From contig NZ_QPER01000001.1 of the NCBI RefSeq assembly GCF_009455635.1, positions 4,526,001-4,590,000 of the forward strand: 64,000 nt of DNA, read 5' to 3'. The notes below the pieces were generated by a model. The model did no database searches, was not told the DNA's origin, and saw only the letters and a program-made list of their open reading frames with translations. Numbering within the stretch: the first letter of the stretch is position 1; each line of letters opens with the position of its first letter. The DNA is from Paraburkholderia agricolaris. Its GTDB lineage: Bacteria > Pseudomonadota > Gammaproteobacteria > Burkholderiales > Burkholderiaceae. Both the position numbers and the translations under genes were made by a program. This document shows, piece by piece, positions 24,713-33,780 of the stretch.

Positions 24713-25945
24713 TCATTTAAGAGCCTCTTCAACAGCGCAAACGCGCTCCCGATGCACTGCATCCTTAATCCCACCAGGCGAGTCAACGAGCCTCTTAGCC
24801 ACTGCTCCAGCATCCACACCCCGCGCAGCAACAAGCGCAACCCGCAGCCGCTCAGCCTGCGGATACTCCCGCATCTCAAACCCCAACCGCCCACGCGCAT
24901 CCGCCTCGCAAGCCTGCAACGCTTCAGCAAACCGCGCAGGTTTCCGAATAGCATCGCTACGCTCCAGCAACCTCACCAACGCGGCCGCCCCCATCTCCAT
25001 CACGCGATGAATATTCCCGTGCTCCCGCGCAACCAGCACCGCCAGATCGCGGCATTCATTCGGCACCCGCAGCCGCTCGCACAAAGGCTTCAGCAAATCA
25101 ACGCTACGCCCCTCATGCCCGATATGCCGCGGCAAAACATCATCCGGCGTCGTCGCCTTACCCAGGTCGTGCGTGAGCGCCGCGAACCGAACCGGCAACG
25201 CATAGCCCTGCTGTGCCGCATGGTCGACCACCATCATCACGTGCACGCCCGTATCCACTTCAGGGTGATAGTCCGCCCGCTGCGGCACGCCGAACAACGC
25301 ATCGATCTCCGGTAGAACTCGCGCCAACGCGCCGCATTCCCGCAATACCTCGAACATCCGCGACGGCTTCTTCTCCATCAAGCCGCGCGACACTTCCTGC
25401 CACACGCGCTCAGCCACCAGCGCGTCCACCTCACCGTGGCTCACCATCTTGCGCATCAGCGCCATCGTCTCCGGCGCCACCGTGAAATCGACGAAGCGTG
25501 CCGCGAACCGCGCAATCCGCAAAATCCGCACGGGATCTTCAAGAAACGCGTCGCTGACGTGACGAAACAGGCGTGCCTGCAAATCGCCCCGGCCGTTGAA
25601 CGGGTCGATCACCGGACCGGTCAACTCACCATCCGGGCGCATTTCGCGCGCCATTGCATTGATCGTCAGGTCGCGGCGGGCGAGATCCTCTTCGAGCGTG
25701 ACGTCCGGCGCGTAGAAGAACTGGAAGCCGTGATAGCCCGCCGCCGTCTTGCGCTCAGTGCGAGCGAGCGCGTATTCCTCATGCGTCTGCGGATGCAGGA
25801 ACACCGGAAAATCCTTGCCCACCGGACGATAGCCCTGCGCCACCATCTGCTCAGGGGTCGCGCCAACCACCACGTAATCGCGGTCTTGCACCGGCACGCC
25901 TAACAACTCGTCGCGAATCGCGCCGCCGACCGCATAGATGTTCAT
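24713..25945 (-). CDS. cca: CCA-adding tRNA nucleotidyltransferase with HD domain
   Basis: A 410-residue class II nucleotidyltransferase that adds or repairs the 3' CCA of tRNAs. Motifs: AVGGAIRDELLGV and DRDYVVVGAT (nucleotidyltransferase core), ARRDLTINAMA (flexible loop) and EDPVRILRIARFAARF. The C-terminal half has an HD phosphohydrolase motif (ALTHDLGKA), as in the multifunctional E. coli-type enzyme. The ATG at 25945 overlaps the stop of the upstream GST gene as ATGA, which settles the start despite open frame to 26074. Confidence 0.95.
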   Translation of the reverse strand: MNIYAVGGAIRDELLGVPVQDRDYVVVGATPEQMVAQGYRPVGKDFPVFLHPQTHEEYALARTERKTAAGYHGFQFFYAPDVTLEEDLARRDLTINAMAREMRPDGELTGPVIDPFNGRGDLQARLFRHVSDAFLEDPVRILRIARFAARFVDFTVAPETMALMRKMVSHGEVDALVAERVWQEVSRGLMEKKPSRMFEVLRECGALARVLPEIDALFGVPQRADYHPEVDTGVHVMMVVDHAAQQGYALPVRFAALTHDLGKATTPDDVLPRHIGHEGRSVDLLKPLCERLRVPNECRDLAVLVAREHGNIHRVMEMGAAALVRLLERSDAIRKPARFAEALQACEADARGRLGFEMREYPQAERLRVALVAARGVDAGAVAKRLVDSPGGIKDAVHRERVCAVEEALK

Positions 25946-26595
25946 GGGCATACGTCTTGGTAGGCAATCGTGTGCGTTTCGCGAAGCGCGTCGTCGATCC
26001 AGGCCTTCACTGCCGGCAACGCCGTCACGCGACGCACATAGGCAGCGACCGTTTCGGACAACGCGGGCTGCCACGTGTTGAAGCGCATCACCACCGGTGC
26101 GTACATCGCGTCGGCAATGCTGAATTCACCGAACAGGAACGGGCCGCCGTAGGTCGCGAGGCACTGGCTCCAGAGCGCCTCGATACGCGCGATATCGGCA
26201 AGCGCGCCCGGCGTGCCGTTCTTTCCGGGAAACGATGCACGAATGTTCATCCACATGTTCGAGCGCAAGTCGCCGAAACCCGAGTGCATCTCGGCGCTCA
26301 CGCTGCGCGCGTGGCATCGCGCCACCGGATCGCGCGGCCACAGCGCATGCTGCGTAAAGCGTTCGGCCAGCGTCTCGGCGATCGCCAGTGAATCCCAGGT
26401 AACCGATCCATCTTCGCCGAGCAGACACGGCACCTTGCCCGGTCCCGTCGGCGCATGAGCCAGAATCGCAGCCTTCGTACCGGGTTCATTCAGATGAATC
26501 TGCACCTCTTCAAACGGGATGCCGAAATGCTTGAACAACAGCCACGGACGCATCGACCACGACGAATAGTTCTTGTCACCGATAAGCAGCTTCAT
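25942..26595 (-). CDS. Glutathione S-transferase family protein
   Basis: A 217-residue GST starting MKLLIGDKNYSSWSMRPWLLFKHFGIPFEEV. The N-terminal thioredoxin-like domain has the cis-Pro segment GKVPCLL and DSLAIAETLAE; a helical C-terminal domain follows. The NYSSWSxRPW beginning is typical of the bacterial GSTs related to maleylacetoacetate isomerase/zeta-like forms. It sits 35 bp after the NDUFA9-like gene and overlaps cca by four bases, so it is in the middle of a minus-strand operon. The substrate is unknown. Confidence 0.85.
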   Translation of the reverse strand: MKLLIGDKNYSSWSMRPWLLFKHFGIPFEEVQIHLNEPGTKAAILAHAPTGPGKVPCLLGEDGSVTWDSLAIAETLAERFTQHALWPRDPVARCHARSVSAEMHSGFGDLRSNMWMNIRASFPGKNGTPGALADIARIEALWSQCLATYGGPFLFGEFSIADAMYAPVVMRFNTWQPALSETVAAYVRRVTALPAVKAWIDDALRETHTIAYQDVCP

Positions 26596-26630
26596 GCTCT
26601 ATCTTTGTATAAGGGAGTGGATAAAAAAAT

Positions 26631-27584
26631 TCAACGCCCCGCGCTGGCGCGAAACGTATCGAAACGTGACCGCGTCGACGCGCCGGTCAGATAGATGGGC
26701 GCGATCGTTTCGATGCTGACGGGTTCGATGCCGAGTTCAGGCGCAAGCGGTCCGCTCAACACGTTGTCGACTTTCATCGAATCGAGATTGTCGCGCGAAA
26801 TCACCGGTACGCCAGGCGCCATTTCGAACGTGAACGCCTGCAAGCGCGCCAACGCTTCGGGCAGGCGAATGATCCGCGCGTGCCGGCCAATCACCTCGCC
26901 GCAATACTCGACGAGATCTTCGAGCGTATAAACGGTTGGACCACCCAGTTCGTAAGTATGGCCACTCGCTGCATCGAGATCGAGCACGTTGCAGATCGCC
27001 TTCGCCACGTCGCCGACATATACCGGCTGGAATTTCGCATCCGGCATGGCAAGTGGAATCGCCGGGAACATCCGCTGCAGGAACGCGAACTTGTTGAGAA
27101 GCTGGTCTTCCGGACCGAACACCACGGAAGGCCGGAAAATCGTCCACGCCAGATTCGCCGCATGCACGGCCTTTTCGCCGTCGCCCTTGGAGCGCGCGTA
27201 CATGCTCGGCCCATTCGGATCGGCGCCGAGCGCGCTGATATGAATCAGGCGATGCACGCCCTTGCCTTCGCACGCCGCAACGATTTTACTCGGCAACTCA
27301 ACGTGCAGGCGCGCGAAATCCGGACCATAAGGTGTACCGCGTTTGCCATGCAGCGTGGCAACCAGGTTGATGACGCAATCGGCGCTTTCGACGAAACGTG
27401 CGAGTTGCACCGGATCGAACACGTCGGCTTCGATCACGTCGATGGGGAGCAGGGTGAGATGGCGGGCGTTATAGCGACGCCGGGTGGCAATGCGCACGTC
27501 TTTGCCCATTTCAACGAGGGCATTGACGAGATGGCTGCCGATAAAACCGGAACCGCCGATGACCGCAATGGCTTGGTGTCGCAT
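26631..27584 (-). CDS. NDUFA9-like atypical SDR (complex I associated family)
   Basis: A 317-residue extended/atypical SDR with an N-terminal Rossmann motif (AVIGGSGFIGSHLVNALVEMG) and no full YxxxK active site in the normal place (the segment is SMYARSKGDGEKAV, which retains YxxxK-like spacing). It resembles the bacterial relatives of the mitochondrial complex I subunit NDUFA9, which binds NADPH as a structural cofactor. The ATG at 27584 has GGGAG six bases before it and is preferred to 27638. The operon order is slt, this gene, GST, cca. Confidence 0.8.
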   Translation of the reverse strand: MRHQAIAVIGGSGFIGSHLVNALVEMGKDVRIATRRRYNARHLTLLPIDVIEADVFDPVQLARFVESADCVINLVATLHGKRGTPYGPDFARLHVELPSKIVAACEGKGVHRLIHISALGADPNGPSMYARSKGDGEKAVHAANLAWTIFRPSVVFGPEDQLLNKFAFLQRMFPAIPLAMPDAKFQPVYVGDVAKAICNVLDLDAASGHTYELGGPTVYTLEDLVEYCGEVIGRHARIIRLPEALARLQAFTFEMAPGVPVISRDNLDSMKVDNVLSGPLAPELGIEPVSIETIAPIYLTGASTRSRFDTFRASAGR

Positions 27585-27665
27585 TTTCGACTCCCTGGTG
27601 GAAGCCGCGGCAACGGCTGGCGTGGCGCACCGCCGCATCAGAGTGACACGGCGGCGGCCCGGCGC

Positions 27666-29633
27666 TTACGGTGCGATATAACCCAGACGCGCCTTCAGCG
27701 ATTGCGGACGGCCTTCGAACAATGCCGCGTAGTAGACCGTGTTGGACAACACATTCTTCACGTAGTCGCGCGTTTCCTGGAACGGAATCGCCTCGGCAAA
27801 GATCGCGCCTTCAACCGGACGCTGCAACGATTGCCGCCAGTTGCGCGGACGGCCGGGGCCGGCGTTATAACCGGCGGTGGCCAGCACGGCGGACCCGTCG
27901 AATTGATTGTAGATCATCGACAGATAGTTCGTGCCGAGCAGGATGTTGGTGTTGATGTCGTTCATCTGCTCACGCGAAATCGGGCCGAGGCCGATCTTTT
28001 TCGCCACCAGTTGCGCGGTGCCCGGCATCAACTGCATCAGACCGCTCGCACCGACTTCCGAGCGCGCGTTCATGATGAAGCGCGATTCCTGGCGAATCAG
28101 CCCGTACGCCCATTCGACGTCGAGCCCATTCGACTGCGCGTCGCGCTCCACGATGTCCTTGAATGGCGACAGATAGCGCAGCGAGAAATCGTGTTCGCTC
28201 TTCGTGCGATCGGCCGTGTTGACGGTGCGGTCATACAACTGAATCCGGCGCGCGTATTCGGCCACAGCGAGCAGTTGCCGGTCGCTCATGTTGCGCAGCG
28301 GCCAGTTCCACTCGCGATTGCCTTCGAGCCGCAGATTCAGCGCATAGAACCGCTGCGCCAGATCGAAGCCCGGCGTGTTGCCGGCCTGCTGGATTTCCGC
28401 GTCGGTCACAGTCGTTTTCGGCGGCACGGTGATCTTCTGACCAAGCTCTTCCGAAGCCAGTTGGCCGTAGAAATTGAAGCCTTGCGAGATCGACGCGAAT
28501 TCCTGGTTGGCGGCGGTCGTGTCGCCAGCCTGCTTGAGGGCCCGGGCATGCCAGTACACCCACGACGGCTGGTTGCGCAGCCCCGCCGGCATCTGTTCGA
28601 TCGACCAGCGCACCATCGTCCAGTCGCCCGCAAGCAACGCAGTACGCGTGCGCCACTCGTACGCCGGGTTCGACAGCGGCGCATTCACCGAGAGCCGGTA
28701 CCAGTCGACCGCGCTCGGCATCTGCTTGACCGCGGCCTGGTAGGCAATCGTGCCCCAGCCGATGGCCCGCTCGGGCGAGCTCAGCGACGGCGCCACCGAG
28801 GCAAACGTGGCCGCGGCCATGGCCGGGTCGTTGCGCGCCATGCGCGTGATCGCGAGCAACGCGAGTTGATGCGACTGCGTATCCGGACCGACGCCGCGTG
28901 CCAGCAACAACGGCGGCGTACTCGTGGCCTGGCCGAACAGCACCGGATCGGGCGGCTGGTTGCTGAGCGCATCGACAAGTTTGCTGCCGGTGCTGGTGTA
29001 GTTCTGCTCGTAGGCGAGACGGATCTGCTGCCACACGTCGTCGGAGGTGAGCTGCTGGTTGACTGCCAGCGAGGTAATCAGATCGACGCAGCCGTCGCCG
29101 TACCACTTCGGATCGACCAGCAGCGCACGCGCCGCGTCGGCAACGTTCTCACCGTGCGCAGCGCGCGATTCGAGCGCGTAGCACTTCACCTGCGTATCGT
29201 CGTTCAGCACGAAGCGCGCGTATTGCTGATCGAAGTTACGCCAGTCGTGACGTGCGCCGAGCACCGTGAGGTAGTCGTTGCGCAGGCGGTCGGCAATGGC
29301 CTGGCCGTCGTACTTCTGCAGGAACGCCAGCACGGGCGCATCCGGCGCGTCAATGCGCGCATGGCCGCTGGAATCGAACAACTGGGGCTTGATCTGGAAA
29401 TACTCCAGATACGAAGGCGCAGGATAGTTCGGGATCATGCTCGCCAGTTGCGCTGCGCGCGCCGCGTCATTCGTGCGGGCGGCTTCGCGAAGCTGGACGA
29501 AAATCTGGTCGTCGTTCGTAAGCGGAGAAAGGGGAACGGGCTTGATGGCGGAGGCCGTACTGCATGCGACGAGTGCCGCAGCGCCAAGCGCCAGAGCGAC
29601 CGCGCGATATACTTGATAGAGGCGTTTTGACAT
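27666..29633 (-). CDS. slt: Soluble lytic murein transglycosylase (Slt70-type) lipoprotein
   Basis: A 655-residue periplasmic transglycosylase. The N-terminus is a lipoprotein signal ending LVACSTA (Cys24), followed by a long alpha-helical U-domain (about 50-480) and a C-terminal SLT catalytic domain with Glu in GLIRQESRFIMNAR, then ASGLMQLMPGTA, NILLGTNYL and AGYNAGPGRPRNW. It cleaves peptidoglycan glycan strands. The frame is open to 29753; the ATG at 29633 gives the lipoprotein signal. Its ribosome-binding site is poor and the start lies only 20 bp from the divergent fau gene. Confidence 0.92.
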   Translation of the reverse strand: MSKRLYQVYRAVALALGAAALVACSTASAIKPVPLSPLTNDDQIFVQLREAARTNDAARAAQLASMIPNYPAPSYLEYFQIKPQLFDSSGHARIDAPDAPVLAFLQKYDGQAIADRLRNDYLTVLGARHDWRNFDQQYARFVLNDDTQVKCYALESRAAHGENVADAARALLVDPKWYGDGCVDLITSLAVNQQLTSDDVWQQIRLAYEQNYTSTGSKLVDALSNQPPDPVLFGQATSTPPLLLARGVGPDTQSHQLALLAITRMARNDPAMAAATFASVAPSLSSPERAIGWGTIAYQAAVKQMPSAVDWYRLSVNAPLSNPAYEWRTRTALLAGDWTMVRWSIEQMPAGLRNQPSWVYWHARALKQAGDTTAANQEFASISQGFNFYGQLASEELGQKITVPPKTTVTDAEIQQAGNTPGFDLAQRFYALNLRLEGNREWNWPLRNMSDRQLLAVAEYARRIQLYDRTVNTADRTKSEHDFSLRYLSPFKDIVERDAQSNGLDVEWAYGLIRQESRFIMNARSEVGASGLMQLMPGTAQLVAKKIGLGPISREQMNDINTNILLGTNYLSMIYNQFDGSAVLATAGYNAGPGRPRNWRQSLQRPVEGAIFAEAIPFQETRDYVKNVLSNTVYYAALFEGRPQSLKARLGYIAP

Positions 29634-29653
29634 CGTTGTTTCTGGAGCGCGAA

Positions 29654-30253
29654 TTGATCCCAAGCATAGCATGCAACCCCGTCGCGGAATCGAAAAAGGC
29701 GCTGCGTCGAATGCTATTGGAAGCAAGGCTACAAGCGGCTTCCGAGCCGGCACGCAATGCCGCGCTCGGCCGCCGGATTCTCGACGCGTTGAAGCACTAT
29801 GGCGCGCGCAGTGTCGGATTCTATTGGCCGCTGTCGGGCGAATTCGACGCGCGCGCCGCGATCGCGGTCTGGCTCGCGGCAGACGCGCAACGCGAGGCGA
29901 GCTTACCGGTCGTCAAGGAGCGCGGCGCACCGCTCGAATTTCACGCATGGGCCCCGGATACGCCGATGAAGATCGGCCATCACAAGATCGCCGAGCCCAC
30001 CTCGGGGCGCGTCGTCATTCCCGATCTGCTATTTGTGCCGTGCGTCGGCTTTGACGCCGACGGCTACCGGCTCGGTTACGGCGGCGGCTACTACGATCGC
30101 ACGCTTGCCGGCTGGCCGGGAGCGAAGAAACCCGTCACGCTCGGCATCGCATATGAAGCATGCCGCACGGACGCGTTGCAACGCGAGACCCACGACATCC
30201 CGCTCGATCTGATCGTGACGGAAGCCGGCTGCTACCCACCCCTGGCGGATTAA
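29654..30253 (+). CDS. 5-formyltetrahydrofolate cyclo-ligase, TTG start
   Basis: A 199-residue enzyme (YgfA/Fau family) that converts 5-formyl-THF to 5,10-methenyl-THF using ATP, recycling a storage folate. Signature segments are SVGFYWPLSGEFD, LLFVPCVGFDADGYRLGYGGGYYDRTL and GIAYEAC. The start is taken as TTG at 29654, because GGAG lies eight bases before it; the next Met (29711) would remove part of the first helix. It is divergent from slt and convergent with the winged-helix regulator. Confidence 0.9.
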   Translation: MIPSIACNPVAESKKALRRMLLEARLQAASEPARNAALGRRILDALKHYGARSVGFYWPLSGEFDARAAIAVWLAADAQREASLPVVKERGAPLEFHAWAPDTPMKIGHHKIAEPTSGRVVIPDLLFVPCVGFDADGYRLGYGGGYYDRTLAGWPGAKKPVTLGIAYEACRTDALQRETHDIPLDLIVTEAGCYPPLAD

Positions 30254-30311
30254 GCGTTTGACGAGCACGGCGTGAGGCGCGCCCTCCATTCACCGCCGCG
30301 GCCCAACCCCG

Positions 30312-30824
30312 TTATAAAGACGCCGCTGCCCGCGCGGCCGTGTCGTACAGTCCGGACGCATTGCGCATCAGTTGCGCCGCCTCGCCGATCTGCTCATTGG
30401 TCATGCCGCTTTCCTTCAGCGTCGAAATCAGGCAGCTCTCGCGCACCTCGCGGTACTTCAGACAGAGTTCCCGGCCGGCATCGGTGGCCGAGAAGAACAC
30501 TTCCTTGCCGGTCTTTTCGCTTTTTACATACCCTCTAGCTACAAGCTTCTTCAACGCGTAGGTGGCGACGTGGGTGTCTTCGATGTTCAGCACGAAGCAG
30601 ATGTCGGCCAGTTTCTTGCGCCGTTCGCGATGGCTGACGTGGTGCAGCAACGAGACTTCGATCGCGGTCATGTCTTTTTCGCCGGCTGCCGACATGCAGC
30701 GCACCATCCAGCGGTTGAACGCGTTGCCAGCCATGATCAGTGCGTACTCCAGCTCGGATAACTCCGCGCTTGTGTCAGACACGAGATGTTCCGAAGAGAC
30801 GATCTTGGTAGGGTGGCGCGACAT
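30312..30824 (-). CDS. Winged-helix (MarR-type) regulator
   Basis: A 170-residue regulator with a MarR-like core: TAIEVSLLHHVSHRERRKKLADICFVLNIEDTHVATYALKKLVARGYVKSEKTGKEVFFSATDAG, covering the helix-turn-helix and wing, with helical ends for dimerisation. It belongs to the winged-helix DNA-binding family (PF13463) often found beside 5-oxoprolinase or carboxylate-uptake genes. It is divergent from pxpB, and two TTATTGATAAT repeats lie between them, so it probably controls the pxp cluster and itself. The ligand is unknown; 5-oxoproline would be a reasonable guess only. Confidence 0.8.
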   Translation of the reverse strand: MSRHPTKIVSSEHLVSDTSAELSELEYALIMAGNAFNRWMVRCMSAAGEKDMTAIEVSLLHHVSHRERRKKLADICFVLNIEDTHVATYALKKLVARGYVKSEKTGKEVFFSATDAGRELCLKYREVRESCLISTLKESGMTNEQIGEAAQLMRNASGLYDTAARAAASL

Positions 30825-30907
30825 GGTGAAGTTTCTCGAAAAACACGAAGGGAAGGTGTCGGGAGTGTACGACGAGCAGCCCCTTCCCGGGAGCCTGGCG
30901 AAAACGC

Positions 30908-30940
30908 TTATTGATAATTTGTCGATATTTTATTGATAAT
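30908..30940. promoter_or_regulatory. Twin TTATTGATAAT direct repeats, candidate operator
   Basis: TTATTGATAAT occurs at 30908-30918 and again exactly at 30930-30940, a 22-bp (two helical turns) offset. The AT-rich block stands out in otherwise GC-rich sequence and lies between the winged-helix regulator and pxpB. Binding by that regulator is an inference. Confidence 0.6.
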
Positions 30941-31031
30941 GTACTCTTCAAACATCGCGAACCCCATCCCGACGAACACCCATGGGGTCCGATATGTTCG
31001 ACAATTCCGACTCGACCAGGGCCATGAAGCG

Positions 31032-31685
31032 ATGAGCCAACCAAGAATCTTTCCGTTCGGTGATGCCGCGCTAGTCTGCGAGGCGCCGCCGCCTGCCACG
31101 CTGGAATGCCAGCGGCGCGTGTGGGCCACCGCCGAGGCCGCGCGCGACTGGCCGCACGTGCTGGAGGTCGTGCCGGGCATGAACAATCTGACGCTCGTAT
31201 TCGATTCGCTCGAAGCCGACCGGGACGCGCTGGTGAACCATCTGCAAGCGGCCTGGGACGCGGTGAGCGACACGCCAGCAACCGGCCGCGAGGTCGAGAT
31301 CCCGGTGCAATACGGCGGCGAGTTCGGACCCGACCTGCGGGCGGTCGCCGATCACACCGGCCTGAGCGTGCGCGAAGTCGTGCAACGTCATGCAGCGGGC
31401 GAGTACGTAGTGTTCTTTCTCGGCTTCCAGCCGGGTTTCGCCTATATGGGCGGGCTCGACGAGACGCTGCATACACCGCGCCGTTCGTCGCCGAGGCTGG
31501 AAGTGCCGGCCGGTTCGGTCGGCATCGGCGGTGAGCAGACCGGCATTTATCCGGCCACCTCCCCCGGCGGCTGGCAGTTGATCGGCCGCACCGAACTACC
31601 GCTGTTCGATCCGGCCCGGCGCCCGCCCACGCTGCTGCAACCGGGCGACCGGGTGCGCTTTACCATTGCGGGGATACACGCATGA
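31032..31685 (+). CDS. pxpB: 5-oxoprolinase subunit PxpB (KipI family)
   Basis: A 217-residue subunit of the ATP-dependent 5-oxoprolinase PxpABC, which opens pyroglutamate to glutamate. Family segments are FPFGDAALVCE, VLEVVPGMNNLTLVFD, VVFFLGFQPGFAYMGGLD and RRSSPRLEVPAGSVGIGGEQTGIYP. The start ATG at 31032 gives the typical N-terminus; the frame is open to 30933. Its stop overlaps the pxpC start (ATGA). First gene of the pxpBCA unit. Confidence 0.93.
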   Translation: MSQPRIFPFGDAALVCEAPPPATLECQRRVWATAEAARDWPHVLEVVPGMNNLTLVFDSLEADRDALVNHLQAAWDAVSDTPATGREVEIPVQYGGEFGPDLRAVADHTGLSVREVVQRHAAGEYVVFFLGFQPGFAYMGGLDETLHTPRRSSPRLEVPAGSVGIGGEQTGIYPATSPGGWQLIGRTELPLFDPARRPPTLLQPGDRVRFTIAGIHA

Positions 31686-32734
31686 TCGATGTGATCCGCG
31701 CGGGCCTCCTGACTACGATTCAGGACCTCGGCCGTCACGGCTACCGGCACCTAGGCGTCGCGATGGGCGGTGCGCTCGACCGTTTGTCGCTCGAAGTCGG
31801 CAACCGGCTGGTCGGCAACCGGCCCGATGCGGCCGGCCTGGAAATTACCTTCGGCCCGACCGTGCTGCGCTTTCTGCGCGCCACGCGCGTGGCCATCACC
31901 GGCACCGAATTCGGCGCGACGCTCGACGGCAAGCCGGTCTATTCATGGTGGAGCCTGCCCGTGCAGGCCGGCCAGGAGCTGGTTCTACAGGCCGCCAAAC
32001 GCGGTATGCGCGGCTACGTCTGCGTCGCCGGCGGCATTGACGTTTTGCCGATGCTCGGCTCGCGCAGTACCGATCTTGCCGGCCAATTCGGCGGACTCGG
32101 CGGCCGGGCGCTGCGCGACGGCGATCGTCTGCCGGTCGGCGCGCCGCCCCAACGCGGCCATCTCGGCTTCACCCCTGAAGCGCCGGAGTTCGGCGTGAAA
32201 GCGCCGGCCTGGTGCAAGTTCGTGCTGGTTCACGAGCCACTGCGGCGCGGCCGGCATCCATCCGGCGTGCCTTGGGCCGTGCCGATCCGCGTGCTGCAAG
32301 GCCCCGAGTACGACAGCTTCACTGAAGCAGCGCACGAATCGTTCTGGTCCGACGAATGGCTGGTTACGCCAAACAGCAACCGCATGGGCTACCGTCTCGC
32401 CGGCAAGCAACTGAAACGCAGCCAGAAAAGCGATCTGCTCTCGCATGCGGTGCTGCCTGGCACGATTCAGGTTCCACCGAACGGCCAGCCGATCGTGCTG
32501 ATGAGCGATGCGCAGACCACCGGCGGCTATCCGAAAATCGGCGCCGTGATTCAGGCCGACCTGTGGAAGCTCGCCCAGGTTCGCCTGAACGCCTCCATCC
32601 GCTTCATCCCGACTACGGTCTACGAGGCACGCCAGGCGCTACTGGAAGAACGTACGTATTTGCGGCAGATCGACGCCGCGATCGCCATGCACGAGGAACG
32701 CTGCGCGCGCCAGCCGGCGGTCGCAGCGCTGTAA
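31682..32734 (+). CDS. pxpC: 5-oxoprolinase subunit PxpC (KipA / biotin-dependent carboxyltransferase family)
   Basis: A 350-residue PxpC: begins MIDVIRAGLLTTIQDLGRHGYRHLGVAMGGALDRLS, the family signature, and contains YVCVAGGIDV and SNRMGYRLAG then LPGTIQVPPNGQPIVLMSDAQTTGGYPK. With PxpB it phosphorylates or carboxyl-activates 5-oxoproline for PxpA. It is slightly longer than E. coli PxpC (about 310) because of the tail. It overlaps pxpB by four bases. Confidence 0.93.
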   Translation: MIDVIRAGLLTTIQDLGRHGYRHLGVAMGGALDRLSLEVGNRLVGNRPDAAGLEITFGPTVLRFLRATRVAITGTEFGATLDGKPVYSWWSLPVQAGQELVLQAAKRGMRGYVCVAGGIDVLPMLGSRSTDLAGQFGGLGGRALRDGDRLPVGAPPQRGHLGFTPEAPEFGVKAPAWCKFVLVHEPLRRGRHPSGVPWAVPIRVLQGPEYDSFTEAAHESFWSDEWLVTPNSNRMGYRLAGKQLKRSQKSDLLSHAVLPGTIQVPPNGQPIVLMSDAQTTGGYPKIGAVIQADLWKLAQVRLNASIRFIPTTVYEARQALLEERTYLRQIDAAIAMHEERCARQPAVAAL

Positions 32735-32753
32735 CACTAAGTAGAGGAACACC

Positions 32754-33506
32754 ATGGAAATCGATTTGAACGCCGATCTCGGCGAAGGTTGCGGCTCTGA
32801 CGAGGCGCTGCTCGACCTCGTCAGTTCGGCCAACATTGCGTGCGGCTGGCACGCGGGCGGCGCCAACGCCATGCGCGACTGTGTGCGGTGGGCGGTGCAA
32901 AAAGGCGTGTCGATCGGCGCGCATCCAAGCTTTAACGATCCCGAGAATTTTGGCCGCAAGGAAATGGACCTGCCGGCCAACGAGATCTACGCGGGCGTGC
33001 TGTATCAACTCGGCGCACTGTCGGCCATCGCGCAGGCCGAGGGTGGGCGCATCGCGCACGTCAAACCGCACGGTGCCCTTTACAACCAGGCTGCGCGCGA
33101 CGCGAAGATCGCCGACGCGATCGTCTCGGCGGTCCATGATTTCGATCCGTCGGTCGCGGTGTTCGCGCTTGCCAACAGCGGCCTCGTGACCGCCGCGCGC
33201 GAAACGGGCCTGATCGCCGTTGAAGAAGTATTCGCCGACCGCGGTTATCGCGCCGACGGCTCGCTGGTGCCGCGCAAGGAGCCGGGCGCGCTGCTCGACG
33301 ACGAAGAGGTGGTGCTGGCGCGCACACTCGCCATGGTGCGGGAGCGCCGCGTGCAGGCCGTGGACGGCCACTGGGTGCCGCTCAACGCGCAAACCATCTG
33401 CCTGCACGGCGACGGTCCGCACGCGTTGGCATTCGCACGGCGCATCCGCAGCGCGCTGGAGGACGCCGGCATTGAAGTACACGCAGCAGGCGCCGCGAGC
33501 GTCTGA
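32754..33506 (+). CDS. pxpA: 5-oxoprolinase subunit PxpA (LamB/YcsF family)
   Basis: A 250-residue PxpA starting [20 protein letters not shown], with the family blocks [44 protein letters not shown] and [15 protein letters not shown]. It is the hydrolytic subunit. A 19-bp gap follows pxpC and a strong hairpin lies about 55 bp after its stop, before the DUF969 gene. Confidence 0.95.
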   Translation: MEIDLNADLGEGCGSDEALLDLVSSANIACGWHAGGANAMRDCVRWAVQKGVSIGAHPSFNDPENFGRKEMDLPANEIYAGVLYQLGALSAIAQAEGGRIAHVKPHGALYNQAARDAKIADAIVSAVHDFDPSVAVFALANSGLVTAARETGLIAVEEVFADRGYRADGSLVPRKEPGALLDDEEVVLARTLAMVRERRVQAVDGHWVPLNAQTICLHGDGPHALAFARRIRSALEDAGIEVHAAGAASV

Positions 33507-33561
33507 ACCGCGCGGACTCGCGCGAACCCGGCAGCGTGAGTCGACCCATTGCCGTGCCCTG

Positions 33562-33586
33562 AACGCCCCGCTCCTTGCGGGGCGTT
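33562..33586 (+). terminator. Strong hairpin between pxpA and the DUF969 gene
   Basis: AACGCCCCGC (33562-33571) pairs perfectly with GCGGGGCGTT (33577-33586) around a five-base loop. Only a short T stretch follows, so it may partly end transcription or protect the pxpBCA mRNA rather than fully separating the membrane genes. The rest of the 274-bp gap has no gene. Confidence 0.6.
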
Positions 33587-33780
33587 TGCCAGGTGCAGGA
33601 GGGTTTGCAGTACCCGGAGTGGAACAACACCGTCGAATAACAAAAAGCAGCAGGTGCAGGTGTAGTCGAAGCAACGCGGCCAGCAAGAGCCGTGGCAACA
33701 AAACGGCGCGAGGATCATCAAGCGCCGGCACACGTTAGCCGCCACAAGCGGCGAGGTTGAAACCCTGTTTGGAGATCCAG

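Noticed and set aside
26880..29630. A 916-codon open frame on the plus strand across the NDUFA9-like gene and slt
   Set aside because: It is the antisense of two well-supported genes. Long stop-free antisense frames are a known by-product of GC-rich third positions, and the translation is Arg/His-rich with no family resemblance.
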